Below the pieces are notes generated by a model that did not search any database, was not told the DNA's origin, and saw only the letters and a program-made list of their open reading frames with translations. Below are positions 8,523-20,359 of a stretch of 64,000 nt of DNA, one piece after another. This DNA comes from Bryum argenteum (taxonomy: Eukaryota > Streptophyta > Bryopsida > Bryales > Bryaceae), in contig CM073328.1 of NCBI GenBank assembly GCA_037043015.1, positions 14,667,495 to 14,731,494 of the forward strand, read 5' to 3'. The stretch's first letter is position 1, and each line of letters opens with the position of its first letter. Both the position numbers and the translations under genes were made by a program.

Positions 8523-11473
8523 AGACATAAAATCCTTCTCTTCACCCAAGAAGTATGGGCTCAAGTATATAAAGAACATCTACAGAATCTTACTTCGAAT
8601 TTGCATGCAAATAATACGGTCAGCCTGCCTATTTCCGACCGCCTTCCTAAAACCGAACTCTATAAGCCCATATTAAACCGAGCATCCCACTACCCAAAGT
8701 CGAGCTCATTAATAACTTGCCTCTTACACAAATGCCAGGTGCTTTCTTCCCTTTGGGTGGTTCTTGTCCACATGTGGGTTGGTGTGTGATGGACATTAAG
8801 GAATGACACGCACGGTTTAATGCCCACTTATGCCCCATTATAGGAGTCTACTTGTCTCCCACTTTGGAAATCTATAATAAATGGAGAATTATTAAGAAAA
8901 TTATGATTCAACTTGGTCTAATTTTCTACTGTATTTGCTAATCTGAGGAAAAAAGTTCATGTTCTAATTTTATGAAGAACTACAAGAACCCCTTAAAAGC
9001 TCGGGAATAGGCAGGTTGACCTTAACATTGTTATTGAAGCAAAAAGTGAGTTACTCAGTGGTGGAAGGTGTCTACACTAATTATAATTCATTGTGTAACA
9101 CTGTAGATCACTCTCCTTTGGGGGTTAATTACTGCTCCTTGCTGCATGCCATGCTGGACCTAGAAGGACGAACCAGCAACTTCTGGAAAAAGTGAAACTG
9201 TAACAGTAATTGCCAGCTGTGTATCCATCATATCGGTAAGTATAATATATTATTCAATACCATATGGTATACCATATTCTCATCCTAATCATGAACTCGT
9301 CCTCAAAGTCAAGATGATTCTACGATGCTTTTATCCCCTCAAAGACTTTTGTATAACCGTGTCGTTGACTACAATACTTGCACCGCTGAGTTTAATCCCT
9401 AAAGCGACTACCAACTATAAAAGAAAGGAATATACAAAAACAAACGAAGTAAGTTGAATCTCAAGTTGTGGTGATTTCTTTGAAGGTATCACAATCTTCT
9501 TATTGTAAAAAGGGGCAAACTTGAGAATGAATGAGCATATAATATAATCTTGGGCAGATTTCAGTATGCATTAATGATTTATATGAACTAATGGAAGAAC
9601 ATATCTCTTAACCCCTACACGTCCCTAGTGCCGAAAAACAACATTTTGGATGAAGGGGAGAAACTTTGAAGAGCTATAATTTCTTTATCCGTCTTGGAGG
9701 AATCACTTGGGTTGGGTCACAAATCAAGTCTAGTTTGTGTCGTAGAAACTACAAACCCATACTCATGTTGCAAAAATACAAATGAATGGCATGCATTTTG
9801 GTTGAGGTTTCTTTTGTTTTCAGGTTCTCAAACATTGGGCATGTTTCATCATTGCAAGCTGATTATGAGACATCGGAAATATTTTTTCATTAATTTTTTT
9901 TACATAAGTGATAAGTGTGGTCTTTAAATGCATTTCAACAACTTTGTAGTAGGAAGATTTTTTGATCATGATAACTTTTTTACTTGATTTGCAATGATGT
10001 TTCTAAATTGAAAAAAGTGAAAAAATGAATGATCTTTGAGGAGCTATATCTCCTTCATCCACCATTAGATCTTGACTTTATATTTTGGGATGGATCTAAA
10101 GTATAGTCTCGTTTTAGTGGTAGAAACCTTGACGAGATCGAAGATGTATTGAAGATAAGGCACCGATTCTGAGTACAAGGGGTCTAGTTTTGGACTATTT
10201 TTCCTTTGAAAAATGTTTGGCAGTTTTCACCATGATTGCAAGGCTACTATTTGAGCCAAGAGTTTTTTTGATGAATGTTTTTGGTACAATAGAGTCTTTG
10301 AGATGTAACTTAACAACCTTTCTAGTTGGTGATATTTTTATTGCGAATTTCATGTTGGTAGTATTTCACTTCAAAGTTCAAAGTGGAACGATAGTTTTTT
10401 GTAGTCTGTTTTGTATGCTAAAAAGTTATGATCTCGCAATCTATACGGTCCCATGAGTCAAATTTTGGTCCACATGGTCTACAACAAGTCTATTACAATT
10501 TTGAACTATTGAGATCCGAACAACTTATTTGCATTTTCATCTAATATGCACTTTCTCAGAAAATGAAGTACCTAGGGCCGTATAGGAATTAAAGTATGAG
10601 GATTTTGAGGCATTAATTGTCTTGTTAGAGTATTAGAGTTCTTTCATTGGTGTATGTCTGTAGGAATTGAGGCTAGCCCAATTGATTACAAAAATACACT
10701 AGTAGAAAACTAGAAATGAGGCTCCAATAAAGTCTTGTGTGTGTGGAACTAAAGGCAAAGGCCCAGTAAAGAGCAGTATACTCATGCCTTTAAAATGCAA
10801 GCAATTTTGGCTTGAGTAACGGAATGCCAGAGTTGATATCTTAAGTAACAAATTTGTCAAAGTTGACGTCTTAAGTGATAAATTTGTCAAATTTGATGTA
10901 TTAAGTGATGTCTTAAGTTACAAATTGTCACTTGAGAAATGTGACAACCAATATGACATAAATTTTTGTTTTTCCTCGTCGTTATTTTTTTGTATTTTTC
11001 TTGTACTGTTGGTTTGTGTCTTTGAGAATGTGAGTACCAGATGGAAGTGCTCTACAGGCAGTACCGCAATAGGTGTCCAAGTTACACAAAGCGTAGTATA
11101 GTGAGAACAATTATCCAATTACGACCCCGAGCCCCGAGCCTCTCAGAAGGAGTTTTCAAATTAGTGAGTAATTAGTTTTCAAATTTTACATCCCCTTCGA
11201 GCCAAGTAAGGACAATATCAAGGGGACAAAGCCTTAAGAGCGAAAATGGCCAATCTTAGCCTTGCAATACTATGGCCTCCACTCCCAAGCTCTAAGGCCC
11301 TCTTTGCATTGCTCTATTGTTGTAGAGGTCAACCATGTTGTTTATGTCATTCTTTCTTCCTCTTAACCTATATTTAACAAATTATGGACTTATTTCCAAC
11401 TTATGGACTTTTCGCAACTAATGAAAATCCTTGGTTTTATCGGCGGCCAGCCAATACATCCCCACATATGCAA
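8523..11473. other. Intergenic repeats, no gene recognised
   Basis: Contains a copy of a dispersed repeat at 9120-9330 ('ccatatggtataccatatt', related to 1560 and 30100). A diverged segment at about 9640-10450 recurs at 43800-44600 and, in part, at 12050-12180 and 53990-54160 ('aagtctagtttgtgt', 'aatggcatgcat'). Short degenerate tandem copies of 'cttaagtgataaatttgtca' lie at about 10830-10925. A single left tip of a TTAA element ('ttaacccctacacg') is visible at 9608 without a partner. Confidence 0.5.
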
Positions 11474-11617
11474 CTTTCAAAAGGCCATAACTCACTCAAT
11501 TTTGTCCAAATCAAACATATGAGGTGTTTTTTGACATCTACATTTATTGTAAATATCAAAAAACACCTCATACGTTTAGTTTGGACAAAATTTGACTTGA
11601 GTTATGACCTTTCGAAG
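11474..11617. repeat. Foldback hairpin, ~70-bp arms
   Basis: Two arms of about 68-70 nt (containing 'gaggtgttttttgacat' and its near-inverse) are separated by a loop of only a few bases around 'ttattg'. Pairing would be long, with scattered mismatches. It could be a small foldback element or a small-RNA precursor; nothing in the sequence decides. Confidence 0.7.
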
Positions 11618-12879
11618 ATTACTGATGGAGTCTTAAGGTAATATGGGTGGACAACCAACATCATTTTTGGACTATGAATTTGTCCATAATTAGTTAAATA
11701 TCAAGTTCTTGTCCTTTGGAGTCAAATTTGCTTGTGTGAAAGCTTCACTCCTTTGTCGTCTCAATTCCAAGGCCTCCCATTGGCTCAAAGGTACCTTCTC
11801 TTGGCTTCTTACTTGTAGTGTAAAGCACAAAAAATAGCATTTGCAAACTTGAAGATATGGTAACATTTGGTCAATAAAAGATACTTGAAAAACTATGGTA
11901 ATGAGCCAAATTGGAATCCAAAGCAAATAAACTTTTGATATAATAGTGTGTGAAGAAGATACTCAAGAACCATGTATTTTTGTAAGTTTTTTAAAAACAT
12001 AGAAACAGTATTTGTAATATTTAATTCCTAAATGTCCCCAATGTTGTTTATCTACATTTTGGATGAAAGGCTGAAACTTTGAATAGCCATTAAATTCTTT
12101 ATTCAAACTTGATTTTTGACAAAATCACTTTGGTTAAGTTCCAAATCAAGTTTCATTCATGTGGTAAATTTACAAAAAAGCACACTGTCCGCCAACGCCA
12201 AGTAGCTGGCTACTTTGGTTCACGATTGTATTTCTCGATTAATACATTGATTGTTAAAAAAGATTAGAACTCATGATAGGGTTCTTTGATTCGATCAACT
12301 ATAGCAGCGATGCTCATTCAGAATGACGTTGAATACTAGTAAATGTACCAATTTTGTAAATGACAATAGTCGTGAGTGGAAGCACGATGTAGCTGAGTTG
12401 TATAAATATTGTCAGCAAGATTAGAGTTGAAAAAGAATTGCCCTTCGTACGGACACATCGTGGGCCTGGGTGGGCTGAGGCAGCACAAAATTTCGTTTGA
12501 CGCTGTTCAATCTTGAAAGGTTCGGTTCATTATATGGTATTGTCCTTTTAACTTACCTCTATATAGATTATAGTTTACAGATACAGTCCTACTTCTCGTA
12601 TTGATTGTTTCAAATAAACAGATATAGTCTATTGAACCTGACATTGGCGGTATATGGGACACGTGGGGTAGATGCTTTACCCGGCTCTCCTTTAACAAGA
12701 TGGGGAGGCTGGTTCTCGCGAGTCACCCAGAGATATAGAATGAGATGATGGAATCTCATTTGATGAGATGCATGGTGCGGTTTCAGGTGTGAACAAGGTA
12801 AGAAAGGTGATTGTCTCTGAGGGCTTTGTGGAGTTTGCCGTCTGGTCGCATGGCCGACGATAGAGGACGCCTCCATTAG

Positions 12880-14605
12880 ATGCAGATGAGTAATCCAACT
12901 GCTCTTCCCGAGAATCCTCCTCGACCCCCCGCAAAACCGACGCAACGCTCTGCTGTTGTAGATCATCTCCGCGCTTCTGCAGCCGGACTCGGAGCTGCAG
13001 CACGGCGACCGGATGCAATACCTCAAGTTAGAGAAAAACTCCGTGCTTTTGCGGCTAAACTCCGGACCACTGTAGCTGCACGCCGTGTTCGAACTCTTCT
13101 AGGCTCATTCCAAGGTGATCAACCAGAAGCTGACCAACCTGTAGTTCACGGATCTGGAAGTAACGTCGAATCCAAAGGTGCCCCTGTAGACGGACCAAAG
13201 GCTGGTGCTGCCGCCCGACTCGACGATGTTGCAGGCCGACTGGACGCTGTTGCAGGCCGACTGGATGCTGTTGCAGTCCGACTCGAACATGCGTTCATAG
13301 AGTCCCTGGACGCTGCTGCACGCCCGTTGTTGGCTGCGGAAACCCTACTCCTCGCTGCTGCATCCCAAATTGAGGACGAAGCATTCGTTCTCACAGCTGA
13401 TGCTGCAGTCGTTATTCGAGCTGCTGCAGACAAAGTCAAAGCTACTGTATCCCGACTTCCTTCAGCTAGCGAATTCCGCGACTGTGCAGTCAAACTGTCC
13501 GATGCTGCACGTGCACTCCCCGGACAAGAACTCTCTGATGCTGCAGACGAACTCCGCCGTGTTGTAGGCGAATACCCCATACCTCCAGCTCCGTCCGGCG
13601 AACAGCCGACTGCTGCAGGCAAGTGGGATGCTGCTGTACTCCAACTCCGCTTTCTTGCTTACGAACTTCAGGATGTAGTAAACGAAGTTAAAAGTGTTAG
13701 GCTTACTTTGACCGAGGCAGATGCAGATATAGTAGAACTTCGTCTTGTCGAACAAATTCGAAATCTTAGAGGTGACATTCTGGTCCAACTTTGTGGAGGT
13801 TATCCACCTACAGCATTTACACAGATTAGTAACCTCTTAGACCTTGAAAGGGATCCAAGGCTCAAAAAGGCGCAAGAAGTGTGGCTTCAGAAAGAGAAGG
13901 ACTTAAGCGGGAAGGTTGTGCGTAGAGAAGCTGCAAGTGCTGATGTGAGGACACAGATCTATAACATAATTGGATGGTATGCGGTGTACTTAGGAGTTGT
14001 GCTATCAGCTGTGACTCAGTTGACACAAACATCCTCTTCCTCCTCACAGACATCCTCCTTACTGTGTGGGAAGTGGTGGTTCCCATTCATATTAACAGTG
14101 GTTGGCACGGTCATCACCATTATTGGATTGATTTACAAGTTCAATTCTCTTGATTCCTTGGATGACACAATCCATTCAGACAGGAAGATCTCAGCGGTAA
14201 ATATATATCTACACTTATTGAGTTTTTTCTTGCCTTCTATAATTTGTAAGACTTCATGATCTTGTTAGCATTTCCCTAACCTGGAGGTTCGTGTGTTTCT
14301 AATTTGATTGTGGAATCCGATATGAAATCAAGCATACAACTTGGTTTCAAGTTGCTAACTCTGTTATAAATTGCAACATGTAGGAATTTCAACAAAGGAT
14401 ACTCAGGCTTGAGCAAAACGGCTTGGACTTCGATTTCACAAAAGACGTTGATAACAAGTCAACTAAGGATATTGCCAAAAAACCTTGGAAGGAATATGGT
14501 TTGGTGATTGTTGCATTGATTGTTCTTGCAGCATTGTTCTCATATTCTTACTCCGTCATTCTTTGCGGCAAGTGGAAAATCCAGCAGAGGGAGTGGGAAA
14601 TCTGA
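12880..14605 (+). CDS. Cassette 2 gene A: Ala-rich membrane protein, unknown family
   Basis: Two exons, 12880-14196 and 14384-14605, with a GT-AG intron (tcagcg|gtaaat ... catgtag|gaattt), give about 512 residues. Residues 1 to about 250 are rich in Ala, Arg and Leu, with repeated amphipathic 'AADxLR..A..L'-like units. These suggest helical bundles, and there is no signal peptide. A conserved block follows around 'TEADADIVELR', then 'ASADVRTQIYNIIGWYAVYL'. Three hydrophobic segments are predicted at about residues 364-383, 404-424 and 477-499, with a short charged C-terminal tail. The same exon structure and C-terminal half recur in cassettes 3 and 4. Gene B starts 77 nt after the stop. The start codon is the first ATG before the Ala-rich repeats. 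I do not recognise the function; a membrane-anchored scaffold is only a guess. Confidence 0.7.
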
Positions 14606-14682
14606 TCCTGCTAGTAGGATATCAAACTCTTCAACCTACCGTTTAATAAAACAAGATTTTCATCGTTGATAGCCAGACAACA

Positions 14683-15110
14683 ATGAAGACCAAGGTGACC
14701 AATAAAACTCATGACAGTATCCTTTTGAAAGAGGGAACACAGGGAGTGTACAGGAAACTCAAAGAGCTCAAATCCAATGAGGAGTACGTTATCACGGTGG
14801 ACCCAAATGCGACTTATCGTGAATACTGGTGTGCTGCGAAAGATGATCATCCCCACCCAATGATCCTTAGCTCCGACGATTGTCAAGACAACGATTCAAT
14901 CGAAATATATTATGTTGGAGGAACGTACAAGTGGAGAAAATCCACGGAGGCGCCTAAGAAGTGGTTTGGCGGTGTTCTGAAAGAGAAGTGGAACGCATTC
15001 TGGAAGAGAGGTAATTTACAGACTTCTCGCCTTTGGATTCTCTTTCTGAGTCTATGTGTTGATCACAGTCGGTTGTTTTCTTTTCAGATTCAGGTAGTGG
15101 TTCCACTTGA
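14683..15110 (+). CDS. Cassette 2 gene B: small conserved protein, unknown function
   Basis: Exon 1 (14683-15010) plus a very short exon 2 (15088-15110) give about 116 residues. The conserved core runs from 'TNKTHDSILLKEGTQGVYR' through 'VDPNATYREYWCAAKDD' and 'LSSDDCQD' to 'GGTYKW'. The pattern suggests a compact beta-rich domain with conserved Cys residues. There is no signal peptide or membrane segment. The intron position matches cassettes 1, 3 and 4 (after a codon's first base, before a Gly/Ser tail). Related short domains may exist as unnamed families in other plants; I cannot name one with confidence. Its tight linkage to gene A points to shared expression or joint function. Confidence 0.75.
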
Positions 15111-17108
15111 TTGCTGAAAAGCGATTGATGATTATCTGGAATTCGAGACGAGCTGTATCAAGAGTAATTGGATACAATGGCGTTGAGGGTGGCTGTCAGT
15201 CAAATCTCTTCCGGTCGATGCTGCACATGAGTCGTTTCATCTGCAGCGTGTGTGTAGGTTCAGATTTTTAGTGTGTGTGCGTAGTCTAAGTGTGTGACAT
15301 TAGTAATGTGTTGATGGCAGATTGTATTCCAGACGTGGAGCTTAAGGAGATTACTGTGCGATAGTGTGCCGCTCATTTTACTCCTTATTCTGAATAAGTA
15401 TTATCCTGATGTAAGTGTGTGTGAGCGTAATACAGTCGTTTGCCTCTACATGCCTATTGATTTCCAATGGATTTATGTGATACAGAATGTGTATTCTAGT
15501 AAGTAATTTAGCATTCTTTTGTCGCAAGTGGACCAAAGTATGCAATGTACTTCACTGACATTCCAAGTGTATGATTGAACCCCATATCGAGGAACCTGCT
15601 TCCTACTGAAGCCACACCGAAAATTGAAGTAACCAGACTTCCAGTGGACACTCACCCAGATTGTTATAGGTGATGTTTGAAGACTGAAACATTGTGCATA
15701 CCGGCTTATATTGCATGAGAGGAATTAATAGACGTGATTGAAGGTCTCCCTCAGACGCAAACATCAGTTTCCAGAAGCCGAAGTTGAAACGCCTGTTTGT
15801 ATTCAGCACTACCAACAATCTTTACACTATGCGGGCGGTCCATTCTTCAGTTCCTTTTTTAGCTGACTTAAAATGTGTGAGTGATCCGCGTTTCTCGATT
15901 AATCATATTGATTTGTCCAGTTGAGATTGCTGACTTGCGCCCATGTCCCCCCGATGAAAGCACTGTCACTCACAAGGTCATCTAACTACATTAAAAATCC
16001 GAACACCAATACTACTTCAACCCCATTGAGATAATTACATGATGTCACTCAAGTCCGGGGATATTAACCATAGGGACGAAATAAGAAGTTGAAGTAACTA
16101 ATGTAAATTACTTATGCGATGATCAGTTCGTTAAGGATACGTAACTCTGTCAAGAATTTTTAGCTGATCACATACTCTTATCTGAGTTTACGAGGTTCAG
16201 CCCATATTGTATCTTTCAAAACCGCTCAATATGAAAACGCTTGTGACAAAGAGCGCAAATGTTTTTGACTCTCTTCATGAGTTTCTCTTTTTCAGAATGA
16301 GTATATCTCCTATCGAAGTGGTCATTATGGTTTTGTTTCATCTTCATCAACATGGAGTTAATAGAAAAATAGGTGCCGTGGTAGAGTGTTATGCTTTAAA
16401 TAAAACTATCTTAGATGAATTGGAGTTGATGAATTGGAGTTGTTGACAGATTGGTGAAGAAGATGACAAGGAGCAGAAACCTTTCAAAGTTCACTATCAG
16501 AAGAGCAAATGAGTTTTACTCTTTCCTGCAAAAGAGCAAAAGAGTATTACAATCATGATTGGTTGACCTTTCAAGGGTTGTGATTGGTGAACTTTTTAAG
16601 GGTTGTGATTGATCGGCCTTTTAAGGGTCGTGATTGATCAAAGTCTTTGTCGGTGGAAGCATGCTACGGTGAATCAAAAAGTACGTCTCGCGGCAGTTTT
16701 CTTGTAATTTTCAATGCCTTGTTTGGCAATCATTAGAAAAGTTTTGGAGTCAGTAAGAGGCCCCTAGAGCCAAAATTCAGGTAGCTCCTTTTGGAGAGAA
16801 TGGTACGTGTCACATCAAAATTTTGCACTTTCACACAAGGTGCCACCTCAACATCTTGTACAAGTTTTCAAACAAAATCGGCCAATCATTCCGTGCGAGG
16901 AAACTCTGTACTGGATACATTCGCTTGTGTGTTTTGAGGTACTGTTAACATTTTAACAGAATCACAACTTTTGGAGAAGATTAAAAAAACTTGGTTGTGA
17001 TGGCCAATCCGCATTAAAAAAGCATAGATCTTATGTGGGAGACTGATGACTGGATTGATGGTATACAATCCAACAATGTAATCATCCTCTTCCTCAGCCT
17101 AAGTCAAC

Positions 17109-17155
<47 letters not shown>

Positions 17156-17516
17156 GAGACATGTGATGAAGATTGTGCTATATCAGAGGTCGACGAGATG
17201 GTTGACAAAAACTTCGCACATGCCCAACCATGCCACATGTCATATCTCATACATCTTCCTGCCAGTTTATTTTGCTCCTTCCCGCTAGTTAATTTTGTTC
17301 CTTCCCGCCCTACTAAAGCTAAAGTGGCAAACTTTAATGTTAATTTTATAGTACAAGTATAGCTTCTAGTCATTCTATATTTTAGTTTTGTGGTACAAGA
17401 AAGTCTAGTTGGCATATCATATCAATTTTGATATTGTGTAGAGGTTTCAATAAACTATTTCTCCCTCGAAGGACAATTGATGGAATATGCTCAAAAGTAG
17501 CATGCTCGAGACTCCC
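15111..17516. other. 3' flank of cassette 2 and featureless AT-rich DNA
   Basis: To about 15380 the sequence resembles the 3' flanks of the other cassettes ('gatggcagattgtattcc', 'ggagcttaaggagatta'), probably a shared 3' UTR. Beyond this I see no gene. Degenerate ~31-bp direct repeats with 'aagggttgtgattgat' lie at 16550-16645, and an (AT)n run at about 17113-17150. Confidence 0.5.
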
Positions 17517-18217
17517 TCAATCCTTAACCCTTAAAGGCGCCTGTCAGCCCCTCGGGCTGTTTTCCAACAGAATCTTGTCTATAGCTCATTTGATTCTCAT
17601 TTTTTCACTTGTTTTTTTATATCATTCTGGTCACCTCTTTGTGATGAATCTACAAAGTGAAATTCTACAATTCAAATCACAATTTGTATGAGTCATTTGT
17701 GCTTTGAAAGGATTGTGGTAGGTAGGTTGGGATTGCACAAAACCTTGTAGGAGGTTGCAAACTCATCATTGATTGGTTCATTCATGCTGCCCAAGTTCAG
17801 AAAGTGCACTATTCATGTTGCCCAAGTCCAAAAGATGCTAAGATCCAATTTCGGGCTGCCCATTGAGGAGTAAAAGGACCTTTAAGGGTTAAACGCCTAA
17901 GGTGACCTGAGGGGCTCTTTTCCAACAGATGCTCTGTAGCTCTCGATGTACTCAACCTTTCACTTATATTTTGATGACAAACTAGCCACCTTCTTGTGAT
18001 GCATTCAAAAAGTGAAAATTTAGAATTCAAATCACAATTTGTATGAGTGATTTTGTGCTTTGAAAGGATTGTGGTAGGTAGGTTGGGGTTGTACATCACC
18101 TTGTAGGAGATTGCAAGCTCATCATTGATTGGATCATTCATGATGCCCAAGTTCAAAAGATGCTGTGATTCAATTTTGGGCTACCCATTTGAGACACCTT
18201 AGGCGTTTAAGGGTTAA
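17517..18217. mobile_element. TTAA element split by the nested copy
   Basis: The right end reads 'ccttaggcgtttaaggg' followed by TTAA at 18214-18217. The left interior begins 'ttaaacgcctaagg' at 17889. The missing outer three bases and duplication appear, mutated, as 'tcaatcc' just before 17524 (TTAACCC expected). The body of about 325 bp matches the 361-bp family. Confidence 0.65.
17528..17888. mobile_element. TTAA-flanked element nested in a sister element
   Basis: 361 bp from 'cccttaaaggcgcctgtca' to 'ggacctttaaggg', with TTAA at 17524-17527 and 17889-17892. The right TTAA runs directly into 'acgcctaagg', which is the inner end of the next element's terminal repeat. This copy therefore sits inside that terminal repeat. 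Confidence 0.85.
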
Positions 18218-19030
18218 AAGGCCTCTCATTGACCTCAAAACTTTTCTAATGGTTCCTTATGCGAAAGTACTAATGTTTATAATATTGAAGTTGCAAACAT
18301 TTGTGAACCATTTGAATTAGTTGTCTGTCACATCCAAATATAGATGCAACTATAAACAACTTTATAGATTTTCTATTTTTGAAAAGTACTTCGAGTACAA
18401 AAGTTTACTGAAGTACTCAAAAGTACTAAAAAAATTATTTTTAAAATCGGAATGACAATTCTGGAAGGGACTGTTTAACCCCTAAAAGCCCAAGGGGGTA
18501 GGAAGCTTGAACTTCACCCTAGAAAGAGCAAGACAATCAGCATTTTTTAAGGATTTTTGAAATTAGATCTGAACAAATCCAACCGTAGGATCTTGTAGGA
18601 TAGTAGTATGGAAACCTTCACAAAAAAATTCAGAATTCTTGCCCGCACGGATTGGGAGATATATGCATTAGATGAAAAATATGCAAGTTTTGATTTTTCG
18701 GGCAGCAGACTTTGAGCAATTATTACGACTTCATACAATGTTGAAAACGCAGCCTCTCTTGGAAATACATTGTCATGTGTAGTTCTATACCATTTTAAAA
18801 AAAAAAGTAGAATTTTAGGATGTGTACATATTTTATAATGTGGCTTGCAATGGGCTGAGGTACACAAAATCTTGAAACATTGCAAAATTTCTCAAAAACT
18901 TTACACACCTTGGGGCACAGTGGAAAATAAAGGGTGCCGGATGGGCCCTTCACTACAGTTCCAAGAAAAGAAGAATAATTGTTATAAAACACATTCAATC
19001 ATACTACTAAAATCACAACACCCAGCTGGA

Positions 19031-19270
19031 CGTGTACTTTACCTTTTACTTTATCTTTTACTTTACCTTTTACTTTACCTTTTACTTTTACTTTAATGTT
19101 ACTTTACTTTTACTTTTACTTTTACTTTTACTTTTACTTTACTTTACTTTTACTTTACTTTTACTTTACTTTTACTTTACTTTTACTTTTACTTTTACTT
19201 TTACTTTACTTTTACTTTACTTTTACTTTACTTTTACTTTACTTTTACTTTACTTTTACTATTACTGTTA
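19031..19270 (+). repeat. (TTTTAC)n-type microsatellite
   Basis: About 240 bp of alternating 'ttttac' and 'tttac' units near the Helitron 5' end. Apparent Leu/Tyr/Phe frames across it are artefacts of the repeat. Confidence 0.95.
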
Positions 19271-19668
19271 CCTTTTACATTTTATGTTACTTTTTACTTC
19301 TATACATGTTTACTTCTTAACTGTACTTCTACTTCTCCACAGTGTTTTTGAACGTTGAATTTGTGGGTTTGTGAAAATGCACTTGTATGTTGCAATTTGA
19401 GCTTACACACAACACATTGCAAACTTTTTTGACACATTTGAGTTCAACACTTGAAGATTTATGACAAATTGTGAAGTTGTGAAGTTGTGAGGTTGTGATC
19501 TTGGACGTTGGAATTTACAAACTTGGAGTTGCAAAATTGCAAGTTCAAGTTGTGGAGATTGAAATTGCAAGTTTTCAAGTTGAAATTGCGAGTTTTGAGG
19601 TGAGATTGCAAGTTTTGAAGTTGAAATTTCACAAATTGAAGTTCAGCTGGTGCGCGAGACAGCAGCTG

Positions 19669-19852
19669 GCGCAGTTCTGCGTTTCACAGAACTGCGCCCG
19701 CGCGAACGAACCGCGCGCGCAACTGCGCGCAGTCGCGTGGTTCTGCGTGAGTTGCGCAGTTTGCGCAGTTTGCGCAGAACCGCGCGACTGCGCGCAGTTG
19801 CGCGCGCGGTTCGTTCGCGCGGGCGCAGTTCTGTGAAACGCAGAATTGTGCC
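19669..19852. repeat. CpG-dense palindrome (80-bp arms, 25-nt loop)
   Basis: Arms 19669-19747 and 19773-19852 are near-perfect inverses built from 'gcgcagttctgcg', 'ccgcgcgcgcaactgcgcgc' and similar strings. The loop is 'tgagttgcgcagtttgcgcag' minus flanks. GC content is far above the surrounding DNA, and a T-run follows directly. It lies within the Helitron boundaries. Confidence 0.9.
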
Positions 19853-20079
19853 GATTGATGTTCCTTTTCTTTTTTTTTTCTTTTTTTTTTTTTTTTTTTT
19901 TTTTTTTTCAAAATTTAAAACCTAAATTTATTATTCTTTTGGAATGATGATTGGTGAAGCACAATGCATTGGAGGTAAACTTCTTGGAGTGGAGCAAGTG
20001 GTGGTAAACTTCTTGGAGTGGAATCTCTTGGAGCACAAGTCTAAAAGGTATTATCATTGACTTTACTCTTGTGATTTTA

Positions 20080-20300
20080 AAAAGATTGAATTTAGGATTT
20101 ATAGTAGGATTTTTTTCCTACACTAAATCCTACTTTATAATAATTTTTGAAATCTTTGTTGGATTTATAGGGTTTAGAATAGGATCTTTGTTATCCTATA
20201 ATAAATCTTATATTTTTGATAACCTTCGTTGAAATTTTGTAAACTTTATATGATTTATGATAGGATCTTCATCATCCTATCATAAATCCTACTTTTTTAG
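20080..20300. repeat. Three degenerate hairpin repeats
   Basis: Three successive ~70-bp units each read like 'gatttatgataggatc' followed shortly by its inverse 'atcctatcataaatc', so each unit can fold on itself. They lie just upstream of the Helitron gene and could be part of its 5' regulatory region. Confidence 0.6.
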
Positions 20301-20359
20301 TGTCTTTTTAGACAATGGCACATGCTTTGTCTTGTCTACCATTGATAATTTTCTAGATG

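Noticed and set aside
13105-13788. Minus-strand frames opposite gene A of cassette 2
   Set aside because: Shadows of the Ala-rich coding exon. The plus-strand exon structure is conserved among four copies.
19030-19360. Leu/Tyr/Phe-rich membrane protein
   Set aside because: Produced entirely by the TTTTAC microsatellite.
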